Assembly: GCA_003141555.1 (NCBI GenBank)
Contig: PLMN01000005.1
Span: 124,001 to 188,000, forward strand
Source: Candidatus Aminicenantota bacterium
Lineage (GTDB): Bacteria; Acidobacteriota; Aminicenantia; Aminicenantales; UBA4085
Direction: 5' to 3'
Length of the DNA: 64,000 bases
Shown: in pieces, positions 50,322-59,500 of the stretch
Numbering within the stretch: position 1 is the stretch's first letter
Layout: each line of letters begins with the position of its first letter
Translations under genes and position numbers: made by a program
The notes under the pieces: model-generated
What the model was told of the DNA's origin: nothing
The model's database searches: none
The model's input: only the letters and a program-made list of their open reading frames with translations

Positions 50322-50648
50322 ATGGACGACACGCCCACCCCCCCGGTCCCGTCGACGCTCGAGGTCGACGATACCGTCTTCGAAACATCCCACACCGGAA
50401 AGTTCGCCCGGCGGACTCGCTACGTCCCGCCCGACCCGCGGAAGGTGCTGTCTTTCATCACCGGCCTCGTCCGCGAGGTCCGGGTCAAGCCCGGGCAAAG
50501 GGTCCGGCGCGGGGACCACCTCCTGGTCCTCGAGGCCATGAAGATGGAAAACGACATCTCGTCGCCCGCGGACGGGACCATCAAGGCCGTCCTCGCCGTC
50601 CCCGGCAAAATGGTCACGAAGGGGCAGGTCCTGATCGAGTTCGAATGA
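50322..50648 (+). CDS. Biotin carboxyl carrier protein
   Basis: 108 residues. The last 70 form a biotinyl domain with the biotinylation site Lys in LEAMKMEND and the matching halves VREVRVKPGQRVRRGDHL and GTIKAVLAVPGKMVTKGQVL. The N-terminal 35 residues (TFETSHTGKFARRTRY) are a short lead. It carries CO2 to or from the carboxyltransferase encoded 8 nt upstream. No good ribosome site precedes the ATG at 50322, so translation is probably coupled to the upstream stop. Confidence 0.9.
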   Translation: MDDTPTPPVPSTLEVDDTVFETSHTGKFARRTRYVPPDPRKVLSFITGLVREVRVKPGQRVRRGDHLLVLEAMKMENDISSPADGTIKAVLAVPGKMVTKGQVLIEFE

Positions 50649-50700
50649 GCCGAGGCCGATCCGGCCCCGGCGGCCGGGCGGGCGTTGGCCGGGAAGCGGC

Positions 50701-51945
50701 TCAGGCCCGGAGTTGACGCCAGTCGATTTTCGCCGGGTCGTCCGTCCCCAGCCCCTTCGCCGCGCAGGCCGCGACGTGGGTCGAGATCGCGCGGATGGAG
50801 TCCAGACCGCGCTCGGCGCGCTTCTCCTCCAGGATGTCCAGCCCGATCCGGTCCATGGCCACGGGGTCGCGGCTGAAGAAGAGCCGGTTGTCGACGGCAA
50901 TCTGCGCTCCGGCGACACTGACCACGGAGATCTTCGCCGCCTCCCCGATGTGGAGGACCATCTTGTCCCTCAGGCAGGGATGAGCCAGAATCGCGGGGAT
51001 GGCCTTGGCGCAGTAATCGATATGGAATCGAACCTTGTTCGTCGTCACCCCCAGGGCGATGTTCTTCGCCGTCCAGGTGACGCCGCTGTCCTCGTTGTGC
51101 TTGAGGACGGCGATATTGACGAGCTTGGTGATGTCCCGGGTCACGATGGTCGAGAAGAAGGACTTGTCCTCATCCTCGATGGTCAGGCCGTCGAACATGC
51201 CGGCGACCTCATCGGCGATCTTTTTGATCCCGTCCCGGTCGCCGTAATCCATGTACAGCCTCTGGAGCTCGGGACCGTAGACCTTGGCCTTTTCATTGCC
51301 CTGGCGGGCGAGCATCCACAGCCAGGCCACGGAGTTGAAGATGTCCCGGTGCGAGCCCGTCCGGGTGAAATCCTTCTTGACGAGCCCCCGGAACTTCCGG
51401 AGCGTCCCGTCTTCGAAGGACACGTAGGCCTCCCGGTCATAGCCCTCGACCCAAGGCAGGATAGACTCCGAGGCCGTCGACGTGCCCCGGATGCGGACGC
51501 CCTCGCCGCCCTTGTTGAGGGCGAGGCCGGTGCGGGCGACCTCGCGGTCCGTCCGGTCCCAGACGATGATGTTGTTCTCCTTGACCCCCGCGCTCTTGAG
51601 TCCGGCGATGGTCTCGCGGATCGAGGCGAGCGAGGAGGAGATCTTCGGGGCGCCGATGGCGTTGATCTTGATCCCAACCACGTCGTCGGGTGAGACGAGC
51701 GACGACCAGGCTTCCTTGAGCGTGGGCCAGCCGGTCAGCTCGGTCAGTCCCGCCGCAAACGAGCGGTGGACGGCTTCGGGATCGTACGCGCCCTCCTTGA
51801 GCAGGTCCCGGGCGGCTACCGAGACAACGCGGCTCGTCCCGGCCTCCGGCGCGGCCGCGGCCCTCCGCGGAGGGACGACGCTTCCGAGCATCGCTCCCGC
51901 GGCCAGGCCGGTCGATTGCCTGAGGAATTCCCTCCGTGTCGGCAT
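50701..51945 (-). CDS. Tat-exported DUF362-domain protein
   Basis: 414 residues. N-terminal Tat signal (TRREFLRQSTGLAAGAML; the RR pair at residues 4-5). The body is the DUF362 domain, visible in the phrase VVGIKINAIGAPKISSSLASI, then DRTDREV, VNIAVLKHNEDSGVTWTAKN and DPVAMDRIGLDIL. DUF362 proteins are often found with iron-sulfur redox proteins, but no CxxCxxC cluster motif is present. Function unknown. AGGAGG lies 6 nt before the ATG at 51945. It follows the methyltransferase-like gene by 76 bp on the same strand. Confidence 0.82.
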   Translation of the reverse strand: MPTRREFLRQSTGLAAGAMLGSVVPPRRAAAAPEAGTSRVVSVAARDLLKEGAYDPEAVHRSFAAGLTELTGWPTLKEAWSSLVSPDDVVGIKINAIGAPKISSSLASIRETIAGLKSAGVKENNIIVWDRTDREVARTGLALNKGGEGVRIRGTSTASESILPWVEGYDREAYVSFEDGTLRKFRGLVKKDFTRTGSHRDIFNSVAWLWMLARQGNEKAKVYGPELQRLYMDYGDRDGIKKIADEVAGMFDGLTIEDEDKSFFSTIVTRDITKLVNIAVLKHNEDSGVTWTAKNIALGVTTNKVRFHIDYCAKAIPAILAHPCLRDKMVLHIGEAAKISVVSVAGAQIAVDNRLFFSRDPVAMDRIGLDILEEKRAERGLDSIRAISTHVAACAAKGLGTDDPAKIDWRQLRA

Positions 51946-52021
51946 GCGGATCCTCCTGGGAAGGACGGGCCGAGGCCGCCCCGGCCGCAAAGCGGCGCGC
52001 CGGGCGAAGGCCCGCGATCCG

Positions 52022-52948
52022 TCAGTAGATGATTTTGGCCGGGGCCTTCAGCCCGAAGCGGGGGCCGTACTTGTCGGCGTCGGAGTCGATCGGCTTCTGG
52101 GTCCCCGGGCGGCGCTGGGCTTTCCATTCCCAGACGACATCCCGGCCCCCGTCCTGGAGCGTGACCGTGCCGGTCAGGCTCTGCCCGCCGACTTTCGCCT
52201 CGAACGCCGCGGGCGCGGTCCCGCCCCGGAGAGGCAGGTCGAGGACGAACCTGAGATGATCCCCCTTGAGGCTCACCTCCCTGGCCGCGGCCGCGCGTCC
52301 GTCGATCTTGAAGGTCGGGGTGATCTGCTGGAACACCTGCTGCACGTCCATTTCGCCCTTCACCTCGGGCTTGCCCGCGGTCCAGGCCCATGTCCCGCTG
52401 ACGTTGGCCGGGATGATCCACAAGTAGACCTCATGCGAGATGTCGTCGATCATGACCGTCGAGGATTGGTCGGGTCTCCATTCGCCCATGCCGAAATTGT
52501 GGGAGACGATGCGCGTCCCGGGCTTCAGCTCCTTGAGCATCTTGGGCCGAAGCTTGAGGTTGACGCTCGTCAGCAGATAGAGGGTCATGACCGAGGCCTC
52601 GTGGAAGTCGGCCGTGAACAGGTCCTGCTCGTAGAACTTGACCAGGTTCGCGACGCCGGCCTTCTGGGCGTTCTCCAGGCTTTCCTTGATGCGCTCGGGA
52701 TCGATATCGTAGCCGATTCCCCGAGCGCCGTACTTCTGGGCGGCGCCGATGACCAGGCGGCCGTCGCCGCAGCCCAGGTCGTAGACTAGGTCGGACTTCT
52801 GGATGTCGGCCATCTTGAGCATCTCGTCCACGACGGGATACTTGGTCGGGACGTACGGGACGTCGAGCTGCCTCTGCTGGCCGGCCCTGAACGCCGGGGC
52901 CAGGACGAGCGTCAGGAGAATCGAAGCCGGAATCAGACGTTTGATCAT
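52022..52948 (-). CDS. Methyltransferase-fold protein with an N-terminal signal peptide
   Basis: 308 residues. A hydrophobic N terminus (MIKRLIPASILLTLVLAPAF, then RAGQQ) predicts export or anchoring. Residues about 30-165 are a class I SAM-dependent methyltransferase core with motif I VYDLGCGDGRLVIGAA, an acidic D in GYDIDPERI and later FYEQDLF. Residues 170-308 form a separate beta-rich domain. SAM is cytoplasmic, so an exported methyltransferase is unexpected; the domain may be cytoplasmic with an uncleaved anchor, or may bind another ligand. GGGGAG precedes the ATG at 52948. Followed on the same strand by the DUF362 gene. Confidence 0.75.
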   Translation of the reverse strand: MIKRLIPASILLTLVLAPAFRAGQQRQLDVPYVPTKYPVVDEMLKMADIQKSDLVYDLGCGDGRLVIGAAQKYGARGIGYDIDPERIKESLENAQKAGVANLVKFYEQDLFTADFHEASVMTLYLLTSVNLKLRPKMLKELKPGTRIVSHNFGMGEWRPDQSSTVMIDDISHEVYLWIIPANVSGTWAWTAGKPEVKGEMDVQQVFQQITPTFKIDGRAAAAREVSLKGDHLRFVLDLPLRGGTAPAAFEAKVGGQSLTGTVTLQDGGRDVVWEWKAQRRPGTQKPIDSDADKYGPRFGLKAPAKIIY

Positions 52949-53093
52949 CGTCGCTCCCCTCGGGATCGGATACCTTTCCACGTAAAAACTTTAGGCCAAC
53001 GGTCCCGCCCTGTCAAGCGCGCGCCGGGAGCGTCTACCCTCCGGACCCGGAATCCGATAGAATAGGCGCGGCGCCAAGCCCCCCAGGAGGACA

Positions 53094-55484
53094 ATGCCCA
53101 TGCCCCGACCGACGGAACGCGCGGACGGCCGGCCCGGCGCACAGGTGGTTTCGGCCGTCCTCGCCTGCGCCGCGGCCGCGGCCTTCGTCGCCGTCCTGGC
53201 GGCGTTCACCTTCGTCCGCTTCCCTCGCGAAGTCGCCCTGTTCAAGGCCCGGCCGGGCGTGTCTTCCACGGCGTTCCGCCGAGATTTCGAGATGAAGCGG
53301 GGCCCCGCCGGAAACCTCTGGACGCTCGAGATCGAGCTCAGCGGCGACTTGAAGCCCGGCCAGGACGTCGTTCTCTCCCTCAACGAAGCGCCCGTCGCCG
53401 CGCTCAAAGCCGAAAAGGGAACCCGGGCGCTCGAATTTTCGGGCGCGAGGCTGCGCAACGGGACGAACAGCCTCCGCCTCGATTCCCCGCTCCCCTTCTT
53501 CTGCCCGAAATTCAGAGTCATCAACGTCGCGGGCTACGCTTCGGGCCTCGTCTCGGCCGTCGTCTTCCCCAAAACGAATGCCTATCCCGAAATCCCGGAC
53601 TGGCCGGCGTCGTCCGGGGCCTGGGCGCTCGCGGTCCTCCTCGGAGCCGGGCTCGCCGCCCTGGATTTCCTGTCGGGACGGCGGCCGGAGCGGGCGCGCG
53701 GCGCCTTCCGCGTCCTGCGGGGAGCGCGATACGCGATCCCGGCCGCGTTCCTGGCCGTCGCCGCGGTCCCTCTCGTCTCGCGCTACAAGGTCCTCCTCAG
53801 CCTGCGATCTTCGCTGTTCCTTGCTTGGGTCTATCTGGGGTTGGCCTTCGGCAGGGAGGTCGGGAGGTTCTTGACGCGCGCCGGGGCCGTCCTGCTGAAA
53901 TCCGGCCGAACGGCGTCGATCGCCGCTTGGAGCGCCATCGCTCGGGTGCCGTTTCTCCAGACCTGGGACCGCGCCTTGAGCGCCGCGCTCCTCGGCGCGT
54001 TCGTCCTCATCGGCTTGGTCCTGCCGGGTCCGAACCAGATCCGGGGAGACGGCATCGAATACTACGCCATGAGCGCGAGCCTGGCCCGGTTCGGGACGCC
54101 CTACATCACGCCCGAGTCGGCCGCCTACACCTCGAAGCTCGTCGGGCAATTGCCCTGGGCCCCCGACGAGCCGCTCTACGACTGGCTCAGGCGGGTTCTC
54201 AACCCCCTGGTCCGGAACGGCCGGGAGCTCGATCCGACCCATTTCTGGTTCTATTCTCTCCTGGCCGCGGTCTTCTTCTGGCCGCTGCGCCTGCTCGGAC
54301 TCGGGCCGGCCTGCGCGTTCGTCTTGCTCCACATCGCCCTGGTGTTCCTGGCGTTCTTCGCGGTCCGGAGGAAACTCGGCCCCTTGGCCGGGGTCTGCTT
54401 GCTGCTCATCGTCTTCGGCTCGCCGCTGCCGTGGTTCATCACCCGGCCCCAAGTGGAGCTCTTCACCGCCGTCCTGGGGATCATCGGGGTCGCCTGCCTC
54501 GTCGCGGAGAGCTATCTTCCGGCCGCCTTCGCCTTCGCCGCGGCCGCGACCCAGAATCCACCCTTCGCCATCCTGGCCGGCCTGGTCTTCGTCCTCGGCT
54601 TCGCCCGACGGAAATGGGACATCCTGAAGCGGACTTTCCCACTCTGGGCGGGAGCGGGGATCCTGTCGCTCATCAACCCGGCCTACTATTATCTCCGGCA
54701 CGGGGTCCTCAACCCCATCGTGGCCGCCGGGGCGGCCAAGCTCGGACCGGACCTCTATACGGGCAAGAAGATGCTCTCGATCTTCATCGACCCGGACATC
54801 GGCCTGTTTCCGAACTGGCCCCTGGCCCTGGTCCTCCTCGCCGTCCTGATCGCCCTCGCCTTCACGAAACGGGCCGGCCTCAAGGCGCCCGTCTGGACCT
54901 TCCTCGGACTGTCCACCCTCATCCTCCTCTGGAGCCAGTCGAGCACCTTGAATTTCAACCATGGAGGGACGTACCACATCACGCGCTACGCGCTCTGGTA
55001 CACCCCCGTCTTCTTCCTGGCCCTGTGGCGCCTCTTCGTCGCGCTCCCCGGCGGGAAAACCGCCCTCCGGCGCGCGGTCATCGCCGGCGCCGCCGTCCTC
55101 TGTTTGATCCAGGGCTATGATTACCGGCCGACGCAGCCCGAGACGTACCTGGAGCAGACGCGCCTGTCGCAGTTCCTTTACGACCATGTCCCAGGCCTTT
55201 TCAATCCCCATCCCGAGGTCTTCCTGGAGCGCCAGGTCGGCATGGAGGAATACCCCCCTTACGGCGTCTGGGCGGTGAGCAACAAATCGGGGAGCAAGAT
55301 CCTGATCATGCGGGGCCGCCTTTTCTACGGCAGCGAAGAGGCTCTTCCCCCGGTCCCGTTCGATCTCGATCTCGACCCCGTCCTTGTCTACAAGGAAGCC
55401 CTCCGGAGGGCCGGGGAGGATCGGTCGATCGGCTATTTCTACATCAACGGCATGGCCGACCGCCTCCGCCGGCCTCAAAAGTGA
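53094..55484 (+). CDS. Large polytopic membrane protein, GT-C glycosyltransferase-like
   Basis: 796 residues: one N-terminal helix (about 18-42), a beta-rich periplasmic-type domain (about 55-160), about ten further helices (175-680) and a C-terminal soluble tail. The loop RGDGIEYYAMSASLARFG after a helix near residue 310-325 resembles the acidic first loop of GT-C glycosyltransferases (PMT/ArnT type), and the sequence NFNHGGTYHITRYALWYTP fits a later catalytic loop. Substrate and true family are not known. AGGAGG lies 3 nt before the ATG. It stands alone, divergent from the methyltransferase-like gene. Confidence 0.6.
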   Translation: MPMPRPTERADGRPGAQVVSAVLACAAAAAFVAVLAAFTFVRFPREVALFKARPGVSSTAFRRDFEMKRGPAGNLWTLEIELSGDLKPGQDVVLSLNEAPVAALKAEKGTRALEFSGARLRNGTNSLRLDSPLPFFCPKFRVINVAGYASGLVSAVVFPKTNAYPEIPDWPASSGAWALAVLLGAGLAALDFLSGRRPERARGAFRVLRGARYAIPAAFLAVAAVPLVSRYKVLLSLRSSLFLAWVYLGLAFGREVGRFLTRAGAVLLKSGRTASIAAWSAIARVPFLQTWDRALSAALLGAFVLIGLVLPGPNQIRGDGIEYYAMSASLARFGTPYITPESAAYTSKLVGQLPWAPDEPLYDWLRRVLNPLVRNGRELDPTHFWFYSLLAAVFFWPLRLLGLGPACAFVLLHIALVFLAFFAVRRKLGPLAGVCLLLIVFGSPLPWFITRPQVELFTAVLGIIGVACLVAESYLPAAFAFAAAATQNPPFAILAGLVFVLGFARRKWDILKRTFPLWAGAGILSLINPAYYYLRHGVLNPIVAAGAAKLGPDLYTGKKMLSIFIDPDIGLFPNWPLALVLLAVLIALAFTKRAGLKAPVWTFLGLSTLILLWSQSSTLNFNHGGTYHITRYALWYTPVFFLALWRLFVALPGGKTALRRAVIAGAAVLCLIQGYDYRPTQPETYLEQTRLSQFLYDHVPGLFNPHPEVFLERQVGMEEYPPYGVWAVSNKSGSKILIMRGRLFYGSEEALPPVPFDLDLDPVLVYKEALRRAGEDRSIGYFYINGMADRLRRPQK

Positions 55485-55596
55485 GATGGCCCGGATTCTC
55501 CCTTTTTTCTCCCTAAAAAATATCAAAGAATTCTGCTTGATCTTCGTCTAAAGAAAGGTAGATATCTATGTCCATCGATCCGATCAGGGAGGGAGG

Positions 55597-56529
55597 ATGC
55601 AATCCATCGAGATCAAAGGGTTGACCCATAGCTACAAAGGGGGCAAAACCGCGCTGCGGAATGTCGATCTCGAGATTGGGAGCGGGATGTTCGGCCTGCT
55701 CGGCCCCAACGGGGCCGGAAAAACGACCCTCATCCGGATCCTCGCGACCCTCCTCAAGCCCACGGAGGGCAGGATCACGATCGACGGATTGGACCTCCAG
55801 CACCAGCGTAAGAAAGTCCGGTTGCTGACGGGCTATCTCCCCCAGGAGTTTTCCTCGTTCCCACGGCTGTCCGCCTGGGAGTTCCTGGACTATATCGCCT
55901 GCCTGAAGGGGATTCGCCCGCGGCAGAAGCGCATGTCCCTGATCGAGAAGATCCTCGAAGACGTCGGCCTGTTCGAGGCCCGGGACCGCAAGGCCGGACA
56001 CCTCTCTGGCGGCATGAAGCGACGGCTGGGGATCGCCCAGACCCTGATCGGCGACCCCCGGATCATGATCGTCGACGAACCGACCGTCGGGCTGGACCCC
56101 GAAGAGCGGGTGCGGTTCAGGAACCTCCTCTCGGACCTCTCCCGACAGGACAAGACTATCATCCTTTCCACTCACATCGTGGGCGACATCTCCTCGACCT
56201 GCTCGCGGATCGCGCTCCTCGACCTGGGGCGGGTCATCTTCGACGGGACTCCGGCCGACCTGGCCTCCGCGGCGCGGGGCAAGGTCTGGCGGGCCGATGT
56301 CGACGCCCTGGATCTCGACGCGATCAAGACGAAGTACCCCGTCATCTCGGCGGTCCCCTCGGTGCGGGGCTACGAGATCCGCGTCGTCGCCAACCGCTAC
56401 GACGAAGGCCCCGCCGACAGCGTCGAGCCCAACCTCGAGGATGCCTACATCTATTTCATGCGCCTGCACGCGGCCGCCGCCGCGCCGCCCGACGCGTTCG
56501 TGCCCTCCGAGGAAAGGAGCCCCCTATGA
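55597..56529 (+). CDS. ABC-2 type transporter ATPase
   Basis: 310 residues. Walker A LLGPNGAGKTTLIRI (about 38-52), Q-loop GYLPQEFSSFPRLSAWE, signature LSGGMKRRLGIAQ, Walker B IMIVDEPTVGLDPEE and the switch His in ILSTHIV. The C-terminal 90 residues (about 215-300) are the extra domain found in ABC-2 export ATPases (DrrA/CcmA-like). GGGAGGGAGG precedes the ATG. It overlaps the fused permease gene by 4 nt (ATGA) and powers it. Confidence 0.9.
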   Translation: MQSIEIKGLTHSYKGGKTALRNVDLEIGSGMFGLLGPNGAGKTTLIRILATLLKPTEGRITIDGLDLQHQRKKVRLLTGYLPQEFSSFPRLSAWEFLDYIACLKGIRPRQKRMSLIEKILEDVGLFEARDRKAGHLSGGMKRRLGIAQTLIGDPRIMIVDEPTVGLDPEERVRFRNLLSDLSRQDKTIILSTHIVGDISSTCSRIALLDLGRVIFDGTPADLASAARGKVWRADVDALDLDAIKTKYPVISAVPSVRGYEIRVVANRYDEGPADSVEPNLEDAYIYFMRLHAAAAAPPDAFVPSEERSPL

Positions 56530-59500
56530 GCGCCATCCTCACCGTTTCCATGATCGCCCGGACCGAAGCCCGGCTCATCTTCCGGTCCTGGGCGTTCCGG
56601 ATCTTCGCCGGAATGACGTTGGCCGCCCTGGTCCTGGTCATGGTCACCATGACGTCGCCGACCTACGCAGCGTTCTATTTCAGCCGCGCCCTGTCCGGCG
56701 CCTTCCCTCTGATCATCCTCAAGCTGCTCAATGTCTTCCAGGGGCTCATGGCGGTGATCATCGGGACCGACTTCCTGAAGCGCGATCGCCGCACGGATAC
56801 GACCGAGGTCATCTACGCCCACCCCTTCGCCAACGCCCAGTACATTCTCGGCAAATTCCTCGGCATCTTCGCCAGCTTCGCCGTCCTGGACCTCGTCGTC
56901 CTGGCCGCCACGGCCGTGATCCACTTCTTCTTCTCCCGCTCGCCGTTCGCCGCCGGCGCCTACCTGGCCTATGTCGGCCTCCTGACCCTGCCGACCCTGG
57001 TCTTCATGCTCGGCCTGACGATCTTCCTCGGGTCCCTGATCCGCAGCCAGGCCGCGGTCTACCTGATCACGATCTCCTATATCTTTCTGACCCTGGCTAT
57101 CGTCGGCCCGCGTTGGAACTACATCCTTGACGTCTTCGGCTTCCACACGCCCGTCCTCTATTCTGACTTCATCGGCCTGGGCAACGGCGCCGAGCTCCTT
57201 CTGCTTCGGGGCGCCTACCTCCTCTTCGGGCTGGCGCTGACCTTCGGAGCGACGATGCTCATGAAACGCCTCGGCCAGTCGCCGGCCGTCGGCCGGACCG
57301 CGGGACTGGCCGCCGTCGCCTGCGCGGCCGCGGCGGTAATCCTGGCGAGCACCTACCTCGGCGGCAAGTCCGCCGACCACGGCTTCCGGACGGCGGTCAA
57401 GGCCGAAAGCCGGAACGCGGCGGCGATCCCCGCGATGGACCTCGAATCCTGCGACCTCAAGATCGCCCCCCGCGGAACGAAGCTCACGGCCTCGGCCGAC
57501 CTGTCCCTGGTCAACAACGGCCCGGCGCCCGTGAAGACGATCCTGCTGTCCCTCAATCCCGGTCTCCGCGTGACCGAATGCAAGAACGAAGCCGCGGCCC
57601 TCGCTTTCGAGCAACGGTATCAGGTCCTCAAAGTCGAAGCCCGCGAAGCCGTCGCGCCGGGCGGACGGATCCGCGTATCGATCGCCTACGCGGGGACGAT
57701 CGACGAGCGGGCCTGCTATCTCGACATCGACGACGCCAAACTCGACGCGGCCCTGCGCATCTGGTTCGTCGCCATCCCCAAGCGCTACGCGGTCGTCAGC
57801 CCCGAATTCGTCCAGCTGACGCCCGAGAGCGGCTGGTATCCCCGGCCGGGCCTTCCCGAATCCGAGCTCTTCCCCGCGGCGATCAAGCGCGATTACACCC
57901 GATTTACTCTGACCGTCTCCCTCCCCGAGGGGCTCACGGCCGTCTCTCAGGGGATCCCGGAGACAAGCCGCGACGACCGGGTCGGCCGCGCCGGGAGCGA
58001 AACCCGGTTCGTCTTCAAGCCCGAAACGCCCCTGCCCCGGCTGTCCTTGACCGCGGGCCGCTACGTGCAGAAATCGACCGTCGTGGACGGCGTCCGCTAC
58101 GGGCTCTACCTGCTCGCGGGGCACGACCGCTTCACGCCCCAGCTCAAGGACATCGCCCCGGAAATCCCCCAGCTCATCAAGCAGATCAAGGACTCTTACG
58201 AGGTCCTTCTCGGCCTGAACTATCCCTATCGTCAATTCTGCCTCGTGGAGACGCCGATCCAGTTCACGAGCTACGACCGCCACTGGACCATGTCCCAGGA
58301 GCAGGTGCAGCCCCAGATCGTCTTCCTGCCCGAAATGGGTGTCTTCTGCTCCGGGGCCGACCTCCGAGCGGGAGGAAATCCGGGGGCGGCCGGCGGAGCG
58401 CGAGCCGCTAGCGGGGGCGGGGGCGGTACTACGAGGACAGGCGGAGGGACGGGGGCCCGCGGGGGCGCTCAGGCCGGCCCGAAGGACATCCAGCGCATGC
58501 TCGTCAACCGGTTCATCCAGTCCAACCTGACCGCGCCGCAGGCGGCCGGCGGCTTCGCCGGCGCGGGCGGAGGATTTGCCGGCGCCGCCCGGGCCACGGC
58601 CCCGCTCGGCATCCAGGTCGACTCGAACTCCGAAGCCCGGTTCGACATTTTCCCCGATTTCCTGGCTTTCACGAGCCACTACGACATCGCCGCCTGGCCG
58701 CTCTTCGGCTACGCCTCGGAAGCCTACGTGCATGAGCGCGTCGGCTCGCAAGCCGGCGCGATCATGCGGATCGGCCAGGGGACCACGGTCCAGGACGAGA
58801 TCAACAAGTACTTGATGGACCATTCGCTCGAGGAGGCCCTCCTCTCCGGCGGACGGGCGACGCTGCCGGTCACCCAGATTCTCCAGGAAAAGGGCAAGAC
58901 CCTCCTGATCCTCATCCGGGCCAAGCTCGGGGCCGAGGACTTCGACGACAAGCTCCTGAAGTTCCTCAAGGACCATCGCTTCCAGCCGATCCCGCGCGCC
59001 GCGGTGGAGAGCTTCGCCGCGGGTTTGGGCCGGATCGACCTCGACGCGACCGTCGAGGCCTGGTTCCGGGACAAGGGGCTGCCCGGGTTCATGTTCGACG
59101 ACATCCAGACTTACCGCGTCATCGACAAGGAGAAGACGAAGTTCCAGGTCAAGTTCACGGTGAGCAATCCGACCGACAAGGAAGGGGTCATCAAGGTCAA
59201 TCTCGCCACCCAGGCGGGCTTCGGCGGGGGCGCGCGCAGCGGCGGGGGCATGGGAGCTTCGGCCTCGGCCCCGGAAACGCGAACGATCCTCATGCCCGCC
59301 AAAACGGTCAAGGACGTCGGGATCCTGCTCGAGCGCGCTCCGGCCATGACCACAATCGATACGGCCATCTCGAGGAACCTCCCCGGCGTCTTCACCCTCC
59401 CCTTCAGCAACCAGCCCACCAAGCCGGGCGTCAAGGCCTTCGACGGAGAGGTCACCCGGCCTTATATCCCGGCCGCGATCGGCGCGGACGGCGAATACAT

